NCBI RefSeq assembly: GCF_900112975.1
Contig: NZ_FONQ01000003.1
Location: 193,746 to 257,745, forward strand
DNA from: Flavobacterium xueshanense
GTDB lineage: Bacteria > Bacteroidota > Bacteroidia > Flavobacteriales > Flavobacteriaceae
DNA: 64,000 nt
Direction of reading: 5' to 3'
Under the pieces are notes generated by a model, which searched no databases, was not told the origin of the DNA, and worked only from the letters and a program-made list of their open reading frames with translations. Every line of letters begins with the position of its first letter. The first letter of the stretch is position 1. Made by a program: the position numbers and the translations under genes. Positions 34,479 through 42,704 of this stretch are shown one piece after another.

Positions 34479-35567
34479 TTAATTATAAACCCTAATGTAA
34501 TCTACCTCAAAAGTGGAAGCCACGAAATTAGGATCTATTGCTCCGCCAAAATTTCCTCCCATTGCACAATTTATGATTAAGAAAAATTTTTGATTAAAAG
34601 GAAAACTAGCCGAATTTACAAACGTATAAAACAGTTGACTATCAACGTAAAACTTGATTGATTTTGCTGACCAATCTATAGAATAAACGTGAAATTCTGT
34701 GGCAGCATTTGAAATTAGCAAGTTTCCTGAATCGGGTGAATTTCCCGAACGTCCGGTAGAATGTAAGGTTCCATGAATCTTATTCAGATCGTTGCCAACA
34801 TGTTCCATCATATCAATTTCTCCACAAGCCGGCCAACCCGCTGTACTTAAATTACTTCCTAACATCCATAAAGCGGACCAAGTTCCCGCACCCAACGCCA
34901 GTTTCGCTCTAATTTCTACTCTTCCGTATTTGAACGAAAATTTATCTTTTGTAAGGATTCGAGCCGAAGTATAATTGCTTCCACTGAAACTTTCTTTTAG
35001 CGTTTTAATTTTTAACAAACCATCTTGAACAATTATGTTTTCTGGTCGTTTAGTGTAATATTGGGATTCATTATTCCCCCAACCACCTGCGCCTAAATCA
35101 TATCCCCATTTTGAGCTATCGGGTGCTCCATTAGCATTAAACTCATCTGACCACACTAAAACAGAACCTACGAAAACCGTTACTGAAACAGTGGAAGAAA
35201 CAAATTGTCCTGAATTATATGCTGACACATATATAACATAAGTATTTGTACCCGCTGTTGTATAAGTGTAAGTAAAACTTCCGTTTGTTAACTCTTTGGT
35301 TTCTCCGTTACCAAGTAAAATTTTATAGGAAGAGGCATTAGTTGCACTGATGTTGAAATTAACGGTCCCGCTACCATCGCCGTTTGGATTTTGTGCTGTT
35401 GCACCAGCTACAGTTGCTGACACCATAAGATTTGAAGGTGCAGTCACAGTTCCGTCTTCCGTATTATTGCTTCCACTGCAAGAAAACAACAGGAAAAAAT
35501 TAGTTAAAGCCAATAAAAATAAACAATTCGTATTTTTTGAAAATTGAAATGGCATATTATTTCCCAT
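34479..35567 (-). CDS. glycoside hydrolase family 16 (laminarinase-type) lipoprotein
   Basis: 362 residues. Lipobox LLFSCSGSN (Cys30). A PKD-like domain occupies about 42-133 and shares the NPNGDGSGTV word with the next gene's product. The GH16 domain starts near LVWSDEFNANG (137). Catalytic residues are in GEIDMMEH (Glu250, Asp252, Glu255), and WSALWMLG lies before them. The EIDxxE motif with the extra Met is typical of bacterial beta-1,3(4)-glucanases. Predicted surface endo-beta-1,3-glucanase that makes oligosaccharides for SusCD. MPFQFSK at residue 5 is an alternative start. Confidence 0.94.
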   Translation of the reverse strand: MGNNMPFQFSKNTNCLFLLALTNFFLLFSCSGSNNTEDGTVTAPSNLMVSATVAGATAQNPNGDGSGTVNFNISATNASSYKILLGNGETKELTNGSFTYTYTTAGTNTYVIYVSAYNSGQFVSSTVSVTVFVGSVLVWSDEFNANGAPDSSKWGYDLGAGGWGNNESQYYTKRPENIIVQDGLLKIKTLKESFSGSNYTSARILTKDKFSFKYGRVEIRAKLALGAGTWSALWMLGSNLSTAGWPACGEIDMMEHVGNDLNKIHGTLHSTGRSGNSPDSGNLLISNAATEFHVYSIDWSAKSIKFYVDSQLFYTFVNSASFPFNQKFFLIINCAMGGNFGGAIDPNFVASTFEVDYIRVYN

Positions 35568-35646
35568 CCTTTAAAAATTTTATAAGATTAATTCTTACAA
35601 TTAAGCTCAGACTTTTGACAGATCTGAGCTTACATTTTATTATTTA

Positions 35647-36603
35647 TTATAGTGCCGGTTTCAATTTTAGATACCAAGCATTTCCAGTTTCGGTTCCTTG
35701 TACACGGAGAAACAAATACGTTGGTGTTATAACCAAAATCTCATATTCCTTTTGAACTGCACCATATCCTATGAAAGTATTCGCGCCAGACAATAAAATA
35801 CTGGTTTGAGTAGAAGTGGAATTATCTTTATTAGTAGGTACTTTTGGCGCTCCTGATGACGCTGGGATGAAACTAAAAACAGAAGTTCCACCACCGTAAC
35901 TATAACATCCTTCATCTCCTGAACCTGGAATACCCGGAAGTGTCGTCAGTGAACCTGTTTTTGTGAACGCACCGTCCGGAGTAGCAACTTTCAGTGAGAA
36001 CGTTCCAGAAACGGCAACTGTGGCAAAAGTAAAAGTAGCTGTGTAAAAACAATTTGCTGAAGCTACTTTTTCATTAACACCACCGGCCCACCATTCTGGT
36101 CTGATAGAAGCAATGTTCCAAGGACCAACACCAATATGTCCTGCAACACTTTTATCTACTACCCATGTTTTTGAAGCATTATTCGTTAAAGCAGTAACAA
36201 TTTCTGGAACAACAGTAAAATCACTTCTTACCGTTATATCTTTAGTAAGATTAGTCGAAGTCCCTCCTTTGCCAAAAGCAATAACAGTGATTCTATACGT
36301 GTTTATCCCAACAGACGTATATTTTTTAGTAGTCTTACCCGTTGGTAAATAAACTAAATCCATTGGAGTATTGGCATCATAATCTATTTTATACGAAAGA
36401 GCATTGTCTCCAGTTACAGAAATTTTTACGTTTCCTGAACCGTCACCATTTGGATGCGCTGCATTAACTCCGACAACCTCAGTATTGATTACAACATTTG
36501 CAGGTGCCGATAAATCGCCCAAAGTATATTCTTCTTCGTTGCAGCTACTAAATATTAGTGCTATTATGAAAAGCCCTAAAATGTATTTGATATTTGTTTT
36601 CAT
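35647..36603 (-). CDS. surface glycan-binding lipoprotein (SusE/F position) with PKD-like domain
   Basis: 318 residues. Lipobox IFSSCNEE (Cys21). The N-terminal domain (about 33-128) resembles that of the GH16 enzyme, including AHPNGDGSGNV. The C-terminal part (about 135-318: KTWVVDKSVAGHIGVGPWN, RPEWWAGG, YLFLRVQGTETGNAWYLKL) is rich in exposed aromatics and is likely the glycan-binding module. No catalytic motif is visible. It sits between SusD-type and enzyme genes, the usual place of accessory binding proteins. Predicted to hold beta-glucan at the cell surface. Confidence 0.82.
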   Translation of the reverse strand: MKTNIKYILGLFIIALIFSSCNEEEYTLGDLSAPANVVINTEVVGVNAAHPNGDGSGNVKISVTGDNALSYKIDYDANTPMDLVYLPTGKTTKKYTSVGINTYRITVIAFGKGGTSTNLTKDITVRSDFTVVPEIVTALTNNASKTWVVDKSVAGHIGVGPWNIASIRPEWWAGGVNEKVASANCFYTATFTFATVAVSGTFSLKVATPDGAFTKTGSLTTLPGIPGSGDEGCYSYGGGTSVFSFIPASSGAPKVPTNKDNSTSTQTSILLSGANTFIGYGAVQKEYEILVITPTYLFLRVQGTETGNAWYLKLKPAL

Positions 36604-36610
36604 ATTTTTT

Positions 36611-37708
36611 TTAATTAGTTAATCTAATATTGTCTATATAAATTACTTCTCCTGATCCTTTCGCTGAATCATCGTATCTAAATACAAGTTGAGTGAATTT
36701 GGCATTAGCAGGAATTGCTGCAATTGTACTGAAATCAAAAACTAATTCTTCCCAAGAATTGGCTACAGTATTCGCTACTTTTAAAACAGCAACACCATTT
36801 GCAGGCGTTCCACCTACAGCCCATTCCAATTCTACATTTAGACTTTTACCAACTTCGGTTGCGTACAGCAATAATTTGATTTTCTTTCCTATTGCAAAAT
36901 CTATTGGAGTATCTAATGGAGAATAGGTTCCGCTCCAAGATTCTGCCCCTAAAGATTTAGTATATCTCCACACCTTGGCGCTAGTGTTTAACCCTGTTGG
37001 AAAAGGATTGGCTAATACGGCTGTTGAAACCCCTCCAAAAGTTCCGCCAACTCCATAATTTTGAGTCGCTAATTCATAGGTGATTGGTAACCCATAAGCA
37101 TTGTATATAATTGTTGGTGTCATTTTTTCCGTTTTGGCGGCACCACCGCTTAACGCAACAACTTTTACATTATAAGTTCCGGCAACTGCATAATCATGAG
37201 AAAGTTCTCCGTCATTAGATAATGGCGTTCCAACTTCATTAGTAACATCCCCAAAATAAACTAAGTATGATTTTGCATAATCTGCTTTGGCTTTTACTTT
37301 TAAATTGTGAATGCTTTTATTTAAAGTAACAGTTACGTTTTCAGGTGCTCTATAGACAACATCTAATGGAAATGTTTGCTCAGTTGTGGCTCCAGAAATT
37401 GATTTGGCACTAATTTTTACCGTATACTTCCCTTCCGGATAAATATGGGTTGTACTAGCTCCAGGAACTACCGTCACTGGCGATACCGTTCCATGACCAT
37501 AGTCTACTTTAAACGAAACAGCACCATTTGCGGTAGGAGTGATTATTACTTTTCCTGAGTTATCAGAGCTGATATCAAATATTTTATTAAGATTAGCAGA
37601 TGATTCTGTGCCTAAAAGAGCCGTATCATTGTTAATTCCCTCAACGGTACAACTTGTGGCTACAACTAGCATTAGTATAAAGCTGAAAATTAATTTTATC
37701 TTTTTCAT
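36611..37708 (-). CDS. surface glycan-binding lipoprotein with PKD repeats
   Basis: 365 residues. Lipobox VATSCTVEG (Cys20). Two PKD-like domains (about 45-120 and 120-200; HIYPEGKYTVKISAKS and SHDYAVAGTYNVKVVALSG are typical ends). A C-terminal jelly-roll-like domain (about 215-365) has LVFRYDDSAKGSGEVIYIDNIRLTN, as in carbohydrate-binding families. No catalytic residues are visible. It follows susD by 14 bp and precedes the other binding lipoprotein by 7 bp, so all belong to one operon. Confidence 0.84.
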   Translation of the reverse strand: MKKIKLIFSFILMLVVATSCTVEGINNDTALLGTESSANLNKIFDISSDNSGKVIITPTANGAVSFKVDYGHGTVSPVTVVPGASTTHIYPEGKYTVKISAKSISGATTEQTFPLDVVYRAPENVTVTLNKSIHNLKVKAKADYAKSYLVYFGDVTNEVGTPLSNDGELSHDYAVAGTYNVKVVALSGGAAKTEKMTPTIIYNAYGLPITYELATQNYGVGGTFGGVSTAVLANPFPTGLNTSAKVWRYTKSLGAESWSGTYSPLDTPIDFAIGKKIKLLLYATEVGKSLNVELEWAVGGTPANGVAVLKVANTVANSWEELVFDFSTIAAIPANAKFTQLVFRYDDSAKGSGEVIYIDNIRLTN

Positions 37709-37722
37709 AATTTTATCTTTTA

Positions 37723-39231
37723 TTAATTATAGCCTGGATTTTGTTTCAATTTAGTTCCCTGCAGTTCTCTGAGTGGTATAGGGAAAATTTCATCTTTACC
37801 GGCAACAAAACCTCTGTTTGATAATTTAGAAGCTGCATCACCCCATCGAACAAGATCAAAAAATCGGTGTCCTTCCCCTGCAAGCTCCACTCTTCTTTCA
37901 TTTTTAATGGCCGCAAGTGTAACGGGAACAGAAGGCAAACCAACTCTTGATCTAACTGCATCAAGCAAAGCTTGTGCTCTTGCTCCTGAACCTAATGCTT
38001 CGGCTTCCATTAAATAAGTATCCGCTAATCTGATGATATAAGAATTTTGTTTGTAATTCAATTCTGCAGCTCCACCACCCGTTCTTACATCTTCTTTGCG
38101 AGGAAGAAATTTGTTTAAAAAATATCCTGTATCTTGATATCCTCCAATATAATCCGCTTTACCAGCAGCTTTTAAAGCTTTCAAATCTAATATTGTAGCA
38201 CCAAACCTTGGATCCAACTTTATGGCATCATATAAATCTTGTGTAATAACATTAAAACTCCATCCAGAAGGTAAATTTGGCGCTGTAGAACCTGAAGTTC
38301 TTGAATAACTTCTAGGACCTACCATAACATTCAACGAATTTCCTTCGTCGCGACCAGAACCCCAGAATCCCCAGTCAGAATTACCGGCACTGGTATGAGA
38401 AACCTCAATAAGTGACTCTTTATTGAACTTATTAGAAACTATCCATAAATCATTAAAATTGGTCAACAATTTATTCCCATATTGATTTGTTCCACCTGGC
38501 GTACCATTTACTAATGCTAGAACAGCTGCTGCTTCCGTTTTTTTACCCTCTTGTAAATACACTTTTCCAAGCAAAGCTTGTGCAGCACCTTTTGTAAGAC
38601 GTCCAGATTCTGTATCAGCAGGAACAGTTGAGGGTAAAGTGGCGATTGCATCGATCAAATCTTTTTCTATTTGAGCATAGACTGCATCGGGTGCTGCTTG
38701 CTCAACTTCATACATATTAGTAGCTGTCAAAGGATCTAATAATAATGGAACATTCTTAAATATTCTAACCAAGTTGAAATAATACATCGCTCTTAAAGCC
38801 TTTGATTCTCCAGAAAATCGAGCTTTCACATCATCGGGCATAGCAACACCCGGTAATTTTAATAATAAAGTGTTGGCCCTAAAAACTCCTTGGTAATGAT
38901 CATTCCAAAAACTTTCAGGAACAGTTGTACTTGTGAGAGTATGTGTAGAAAAACCTTGAATTCCTGCTCCATCCGAAGCGCCACCACCACCAGCAAAATG
39001 ATCATCTGAACCAGCATTCATCATGCCTACCATGTTTTCGAAACCACTTGTGTTTTTTCTAATTGGGTCATAAACGCCCACCAAAGCTGCGGTAGCTTGG
39101 CCTTGATTTGCATAATAATTATCCGAAAGAAATGACCCCTTTGGCGTTACCTCTACAAATTCTTCAGAACAGGAACCGAATGAAACTACAGCTGCTGCAA
39201 TAAATAAATATTTAAATTTTATCGTTTTCAT
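37723..39231 (-). CDS. susD: SusD/RagB-family nutrient-binding lipoprotein
   Basis: 502 residues. Lipobox FGSCSEEF (Cys21). Family signatures: DNYYANQGQATAALVGVYDPIRK at the N-terminus, KALRAMYYFNLVRIFKNVPLLLDP (about 143-166) and a C-terminal NERRVELAGEGHRFFDLVRWG with GKDEIFPIPLRE. It is the lid protein that captures oligosaccharides for the SusC channel. It is the second gene of the locus, 14 bp after susC. Confidence 0.96.
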   Translation of the reverse strand: MKTIKFKYLFIAAAVVSFGSCSEEFVEVTPKGSFLSDNYYANQGQATAALVGVYDPIRKNTSGFENMVGMMNAGSDDHFAGGGGASDGAGIQGFSTHTLTSTTVPESFWNDHYQGVFRANTLLLKLPGVAMPDDVKARFSGESKALRAMYYFNLVRIFKNVPLLLDPLTATNMYEVEQAAPDAVYAQIEKDLIDAIATLPSTVPADTESGRLTKGAAQALLGKVYLQEGKKTEAAAVLALVNGTPGGTNQYGNKLLTNFNDLWIVSNKFNKESLIEVSHTSAGNSDWGFWGSGRDEGNSLNVMVGPRSYSRTSGSTAPNLPSGWSFNVITQDLYDAIKLDPRFGATILDLKALKAAGKADYIGGYQDTGYFLNKFLPRKEDVRTGGGAAELNYKQNSYIIRLADTYLMEAEALGSGARAQALLDAVRSRVGLPSVPVTLAAIKNERRVELAGEGHRFFDLVRWGDAASKLSNRGFVAGKDEIFPIPLRELQGTKLKQNPGYN

Positions 39232-39245
39232 AATTCTTAATTTTA

Positions 39246-42200
39246 TTAAAATTGTAAATTAGCTCCAAGCATAAATGTTCTTGCTTGTGGGTAAATCCCT
39301 TTGTCTATTCCAAAAACACCTCCGCCAATTTCAGGATCATATCCTGTATATTTAGTCAAAGTCAACAAGTTTTCAGCGGTTACATAAAAGCGTACTTTAC
39401 TGGCGCCTATTTTGCTCACAGCATCAGTTGGCAATGTATACCCTAATTGAACTAATTTCAGTCTCAAATAATCTCCGTTTTCAAGATAAAAATCGGACAT
39501 TTTACCAAAGTTACCATTGGTATCGTTATTTGTAAGTCTAGGAAAATCATTTGAAGTTCCTTCACCAGTCCATCGGTTCAAGGCGATTGTTTGATAGTTG
39601 GCATTTCCAACATCCAATCTGCGCAATCCTTGAAAAATTTTATTTCCTGCCGCACCTTGGGTAAACACCATGAAATCGAAGTTTTTATAATCTAAGTTCA
39701 AGGTCAAACCAAATGTGTATTTTGGAATATTGCTTCCCAAAAATTGCTTGTCATTATCTCCTATTGAACCATTACCGTCTGTATCAACCCAACGGAAATC
39801 GCCAGGACGTGCATTTGGCTGAATTAAACCATCTGATGAATTCTTATATGCATCAATTTCTGCTTGATTTTGAAAAATACCTGCTGTCCTGAATCCGTAA
39901 AATGAATTGTACGACTGCCCTACTTGAGTTCTTGTTACTGCTCCCATTGCCTGAAAAGAAGCATCACCCACCAAATAATTAGAATCTGAAGCCACATAAG
40001 TGACTTTATTTTCTAAGTACGCTACATTCCCATTGGCAGAGAAATTAAAATCCCCAAAAGCCTTTTTATATCCTAGCTCAACCTCAATCCCTTTATTATC
40101 CATATCAGCTACGTTTCCTGTAGGATTTGAAGCAACCCCAACATAACCTGGGATATTTATAGGACGCAAAATTCCGCTGGTTGTTTTCTTGTATAAATCT
40201 ACCGTAAGGTTTACATTAGTAAAAAATTTCGATTCAAAACCAATATTTGTTTGAGATGTTTCCTCCCATCTCAAATCAGGATTATCAAGTGTAAGGTTCG
40301 CATAACCTGTAGTTATTGCTCCTGTATTTCCAAAAGAATAATTATAACCCCCTGCTACTAAAGAAAGATACCTGAAATTTGGTATTGCATCATTTCCAAC
40401 CACTCCATAACCACCTCTAATTTTCAACGTATTAAGCACATTGCTTTCTTTCCAAAAATCTTCTTTGGTCACTACCCATCCTAAATTAAACGATGGAAAT
40501 ACCCCAAATTTATTATTTGCTCCAAAACGACTTGAACCATCGCGACGAATAATTCCTGTAAACAAGTACTTTTCTTTAAAATCGTAATTTACGCGTGAGA
40601 ATAAAGAAGTCAGTTTATGTTCTACCAAATCGTATGTGCCGCTACTTCTGTCTGATTGTGGAATGTCAAAGTTGAAAGAAGCATCACGATAATCTAAAAT
40701 CGGCAATCCAAATAATGTAGAACCAGATCCTCCTCCAATATTATCTACATAAGAACCTTGCCCAAATAAAACCGTTAGATTATGGCTTCCGAATTGATTT
40801 GCATACGTTAATATGTTTTCAACATTCCAAGCAAAACTTTTATTTTCATTTTTACTATAGCTGTTTTTAAGCACATTTGAAGTGGCACTTAAATAAAAAA
40901 CAGGGGTAAAACCTTGTCCACCCCAAGAAGATAATTTCCCACCAACAGTTGATCTAACTTTAATATGTTTTGTAATAGCCGCTTCTAAATAGGCATTTCC
41001 TACAATATCATCCGACATACCATAACCACCTAATCTAGTTTTTGCATAAGCCAAAGGATTCGTCATCTCTTGACCTACTATACTTGAAATTCCATAAGGA
41101 TTTCCATTTGCATCACGGATTACAGGATTTGTACTGTAAGGCGCAGCATTCACTTTTACTGGATCTGTTTCTATCAAAGGAGTGGTTGGATCCAAGTTGA
41201 TTGCCGAACTTAATGGCCCTCCAAACTCACTATTTGTATTACCGATACCAACTGTTTTTTGTCTTGAAAATCCAAAAGTTTGACCAAAAGTAAATACTTT
41301 AGATAATTTGTGAGTCGAGTTCAAACGGAAATTCTTTTTAGTATAGTTTGAAATTTCAGTAGAAACAATTCCTTCTTGATCTTGAATTCCAAAAGAAGCA
41401 TAAAAATTAGAAACATCACTTCCTCCACTGATACTTAACTCATGAGAGTAACGAAAAGCATTCGTATTGAAAATCGCTTTTTGCCAATCTGTACCAACAC
41501 CTAAAGCAGCTAAATTAGGAAATAGAGCAGATCCTCCAGCCGCAACCGATTTTTCATTTAATAAAGCCCCATATTGAGTAGCGTTTAGTAAATTTAAAGT
41601 CTTCTCTGGTGATGAAATTCCTGTAAACCCATTGTAGTTTACAGAGATCTTTCCAGATTTTCCTTTTTTGGTTGTAACCAAAATAACACCTGTAGCAGCA
41701 CGTGTTCCGTAAATTGCCGCAGAAGCAGCATCTTTCAACACTTCAATAGATTCTATATCCGATTGATTCAGAAATCCAATTCCTCCTGCATCTACAACAA
41801 CACCATCTACAACCCAAAGAGGATTATTACCTCCATCTCCAAAAGTAGTTACCCCCCTTATTCGAATTGTAGAAGATGAACCTGGTTGACCAGAACTGGC
41901 AGCAATGGTGACACCTGAAACTCTACCTTGCAAAGCCTGTTCAATACGACCATTAGGGACTTTCTCAAGATCTTTAGCTCTTACACTAGATATCGCACCA
42001 GTAACAACGCTTTTCTTTTGCGTACCATAACCTACTACAACTACTTCCTGTAAGGTTTCAGTTGTTGGTTTCAGTTTTACATCAATTCGATTTCTTCCAT
42101 TAATAGGTTCTTGAACTGTTTTGTACCCTACATAACTAAACTCTAAAGAGCCTTTTAATGCGGCCTTTATTTGATAATTCCCATCAAAATCCGAAGCCGT

Positions 42201-42356
42201 GGCTTTGAGAGTTCCTTTAATTAAAATGGATACTCCTGGAATAGGTAGTCCGTTTTCATCATAAACTTTTCCATTTACTGTAATATCTTGTGCTTGTGAG
42301 TAAACTGAGAATAGAACAGATAAAAGACAAAAAACAAACAATTTTGTAAATTTCAT
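39246..42356 (-). CDS. susC: SusC/RagA-family TonB-dependent outer-membrane transporter
   Basis: 1036 residues with a signal peptide (to about residue 22). A carboxypeptidase-D regulatory domain (about 24-95, VNGKVYDENGLPIPGVSILIKG) precedes the TonB box/plug (EVVVVGYGTQKKSVVTGAIS; GQPGSSSTIRIRGV; AASAAIYGTRAATGVILVTTKKG), then the barrel ends in ARTFMLGANLQF. It imports glucan oligosaccharides with SusD and TonB energy. It is the first gene of the minus-strand locus, with a repeat-bearing promoter region upstream. Confidence 0.97.
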   Translation of the reverse strand: MKFTKLFVFCLLSVLFSVYSQAQDITVNGKVYDENGLPIPGVSILIKGTLKATASDFDGNYQIKAALKGSLEFSYVGYKTVQEPINGRNRIDVKLKPTTETLQEVVVVGYGTQKKSVVTGAISSVRAKDLEKVPNGRIEQALQGRVSGVTIAASSGQPGSSSTIRIRGVTTFGDGGNNPLWVVDGVVVDAGGIGFLNQSDIESIEVLKDAASAAIYGTRAATGVILVTTKKGKSGKISVNYNGFTGISSPEKTLNLLNATQYGALLNEKSVAAGGSALFPNLAALGVGTDWQKAIFNTNAFRYSHELSISGGSDVSNFYASFGIQDQEGIVSTEISNYTKKNFRLNSTHKLSKVFTFGQTFGFSRQKTVGIGNTNSEFGGPLSSAINLDPTTPLIETDPVKVNAAPYSTNPVIRDANGNPYGISSIVGQEMTNPLAYAKTRLGGYGMSDDIVGNAYLEAAITKHIKVRSTVGGKLSSWGGQGFTPVFYLSATSNVLKNSYSKNENKSFAWNVENILTYANQFGSHNLTVLFGQGSYVDNIGGGSGSTLFGLPILDYRDASFNFDIPQSDRSSGTYDLVEHKLTSLFSRVNYDFKEKYLFTGIIRRDGSSRFGANNKFGVFPSFNLGWVVTKEDFWKESNVLNTLKIRGGYGVVGNDAIPNFRYLSLVAGGYNYSFGNTGAITTGYANLTLDNPDLRWEETSQTNIGFESKFFTNVNLTVDLYKKTTSGILRPINIPGYVGVASNPTGNVADMDNKGIEVELGYKKAFGDFNFSANGNVAYLENKVTYVASDSNYLVGDASFQAMGAVTRTQVGQSYNSFYGFRTAGIFQNQAEIDAYKNSSDGLIQPNARPGDFRWVDTDGNGSIGDNDKQFLGSNIPKYTFGLTLNLDYKNFDFMVFTQGAAGNKIFQGLRRLDVGNANYQTIALNRWTGEGTSNDFPRLTNNDTNGNFGKMSDFYLENGDYLRLKLVQLGYTLPTDAVSKIGASKVRFYVTAENLLTLTKYTGYDPEIGGGVFGIDKGIYPQARTFMLGANLQF

Positions 42357-42395
42357 ATTTCTAAAAATTTTGGTTAATTAATTGGTAATTTAGAG

Positions 42396-42488
42396 CAATA
42401 GTAGGATTATTTTTTCTATATTCATTTTAATTTTTTATTACAAAAACACATCAAACTCTTTTTTATTACCTAACAAAAACACATCAAA
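42396..42488 (-). promoter_or_regulatory. susC promoter region with two 16-bp direct repeats
   Basis: ACAAAAACACATCAAA occurs twice, at 42440-42455 and 42473-42488, exactly 33 bp apart (about three helix turns, so on the same face). Closer to susC, minus-strand TACTATTG (42403-42396) preceded by 19 bases and ATG (42425-42423) forms a weak promoter that departs from TTG-N19-TAnnTTTG, as expected if an activator is needed. A related inverted word GTGTTTTTACA occurs at about 42638-42648, nearer the regulator gene. The rest of the 348-bp divergent gap is AT-rich with no other feature. Confidence 0.65.
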
Positions 42489-42704
42489 TAAATCATAAAT
42501 ACACATTTTTACAACATCTTATATATATTTTATCATTGTTATTTAAATGTTAATTTAAATTAAAACCACTACATTTATAAAATAAATAAATATTATGCTT
42601 TATTTATAGAATTTATTTAAATACAACGTAATAGCTGTGTTTTTACAAATATTATTTATCATCTTTTTTAAATAATTATCAACTCATTACATTAAGACTT
42701 AAGC

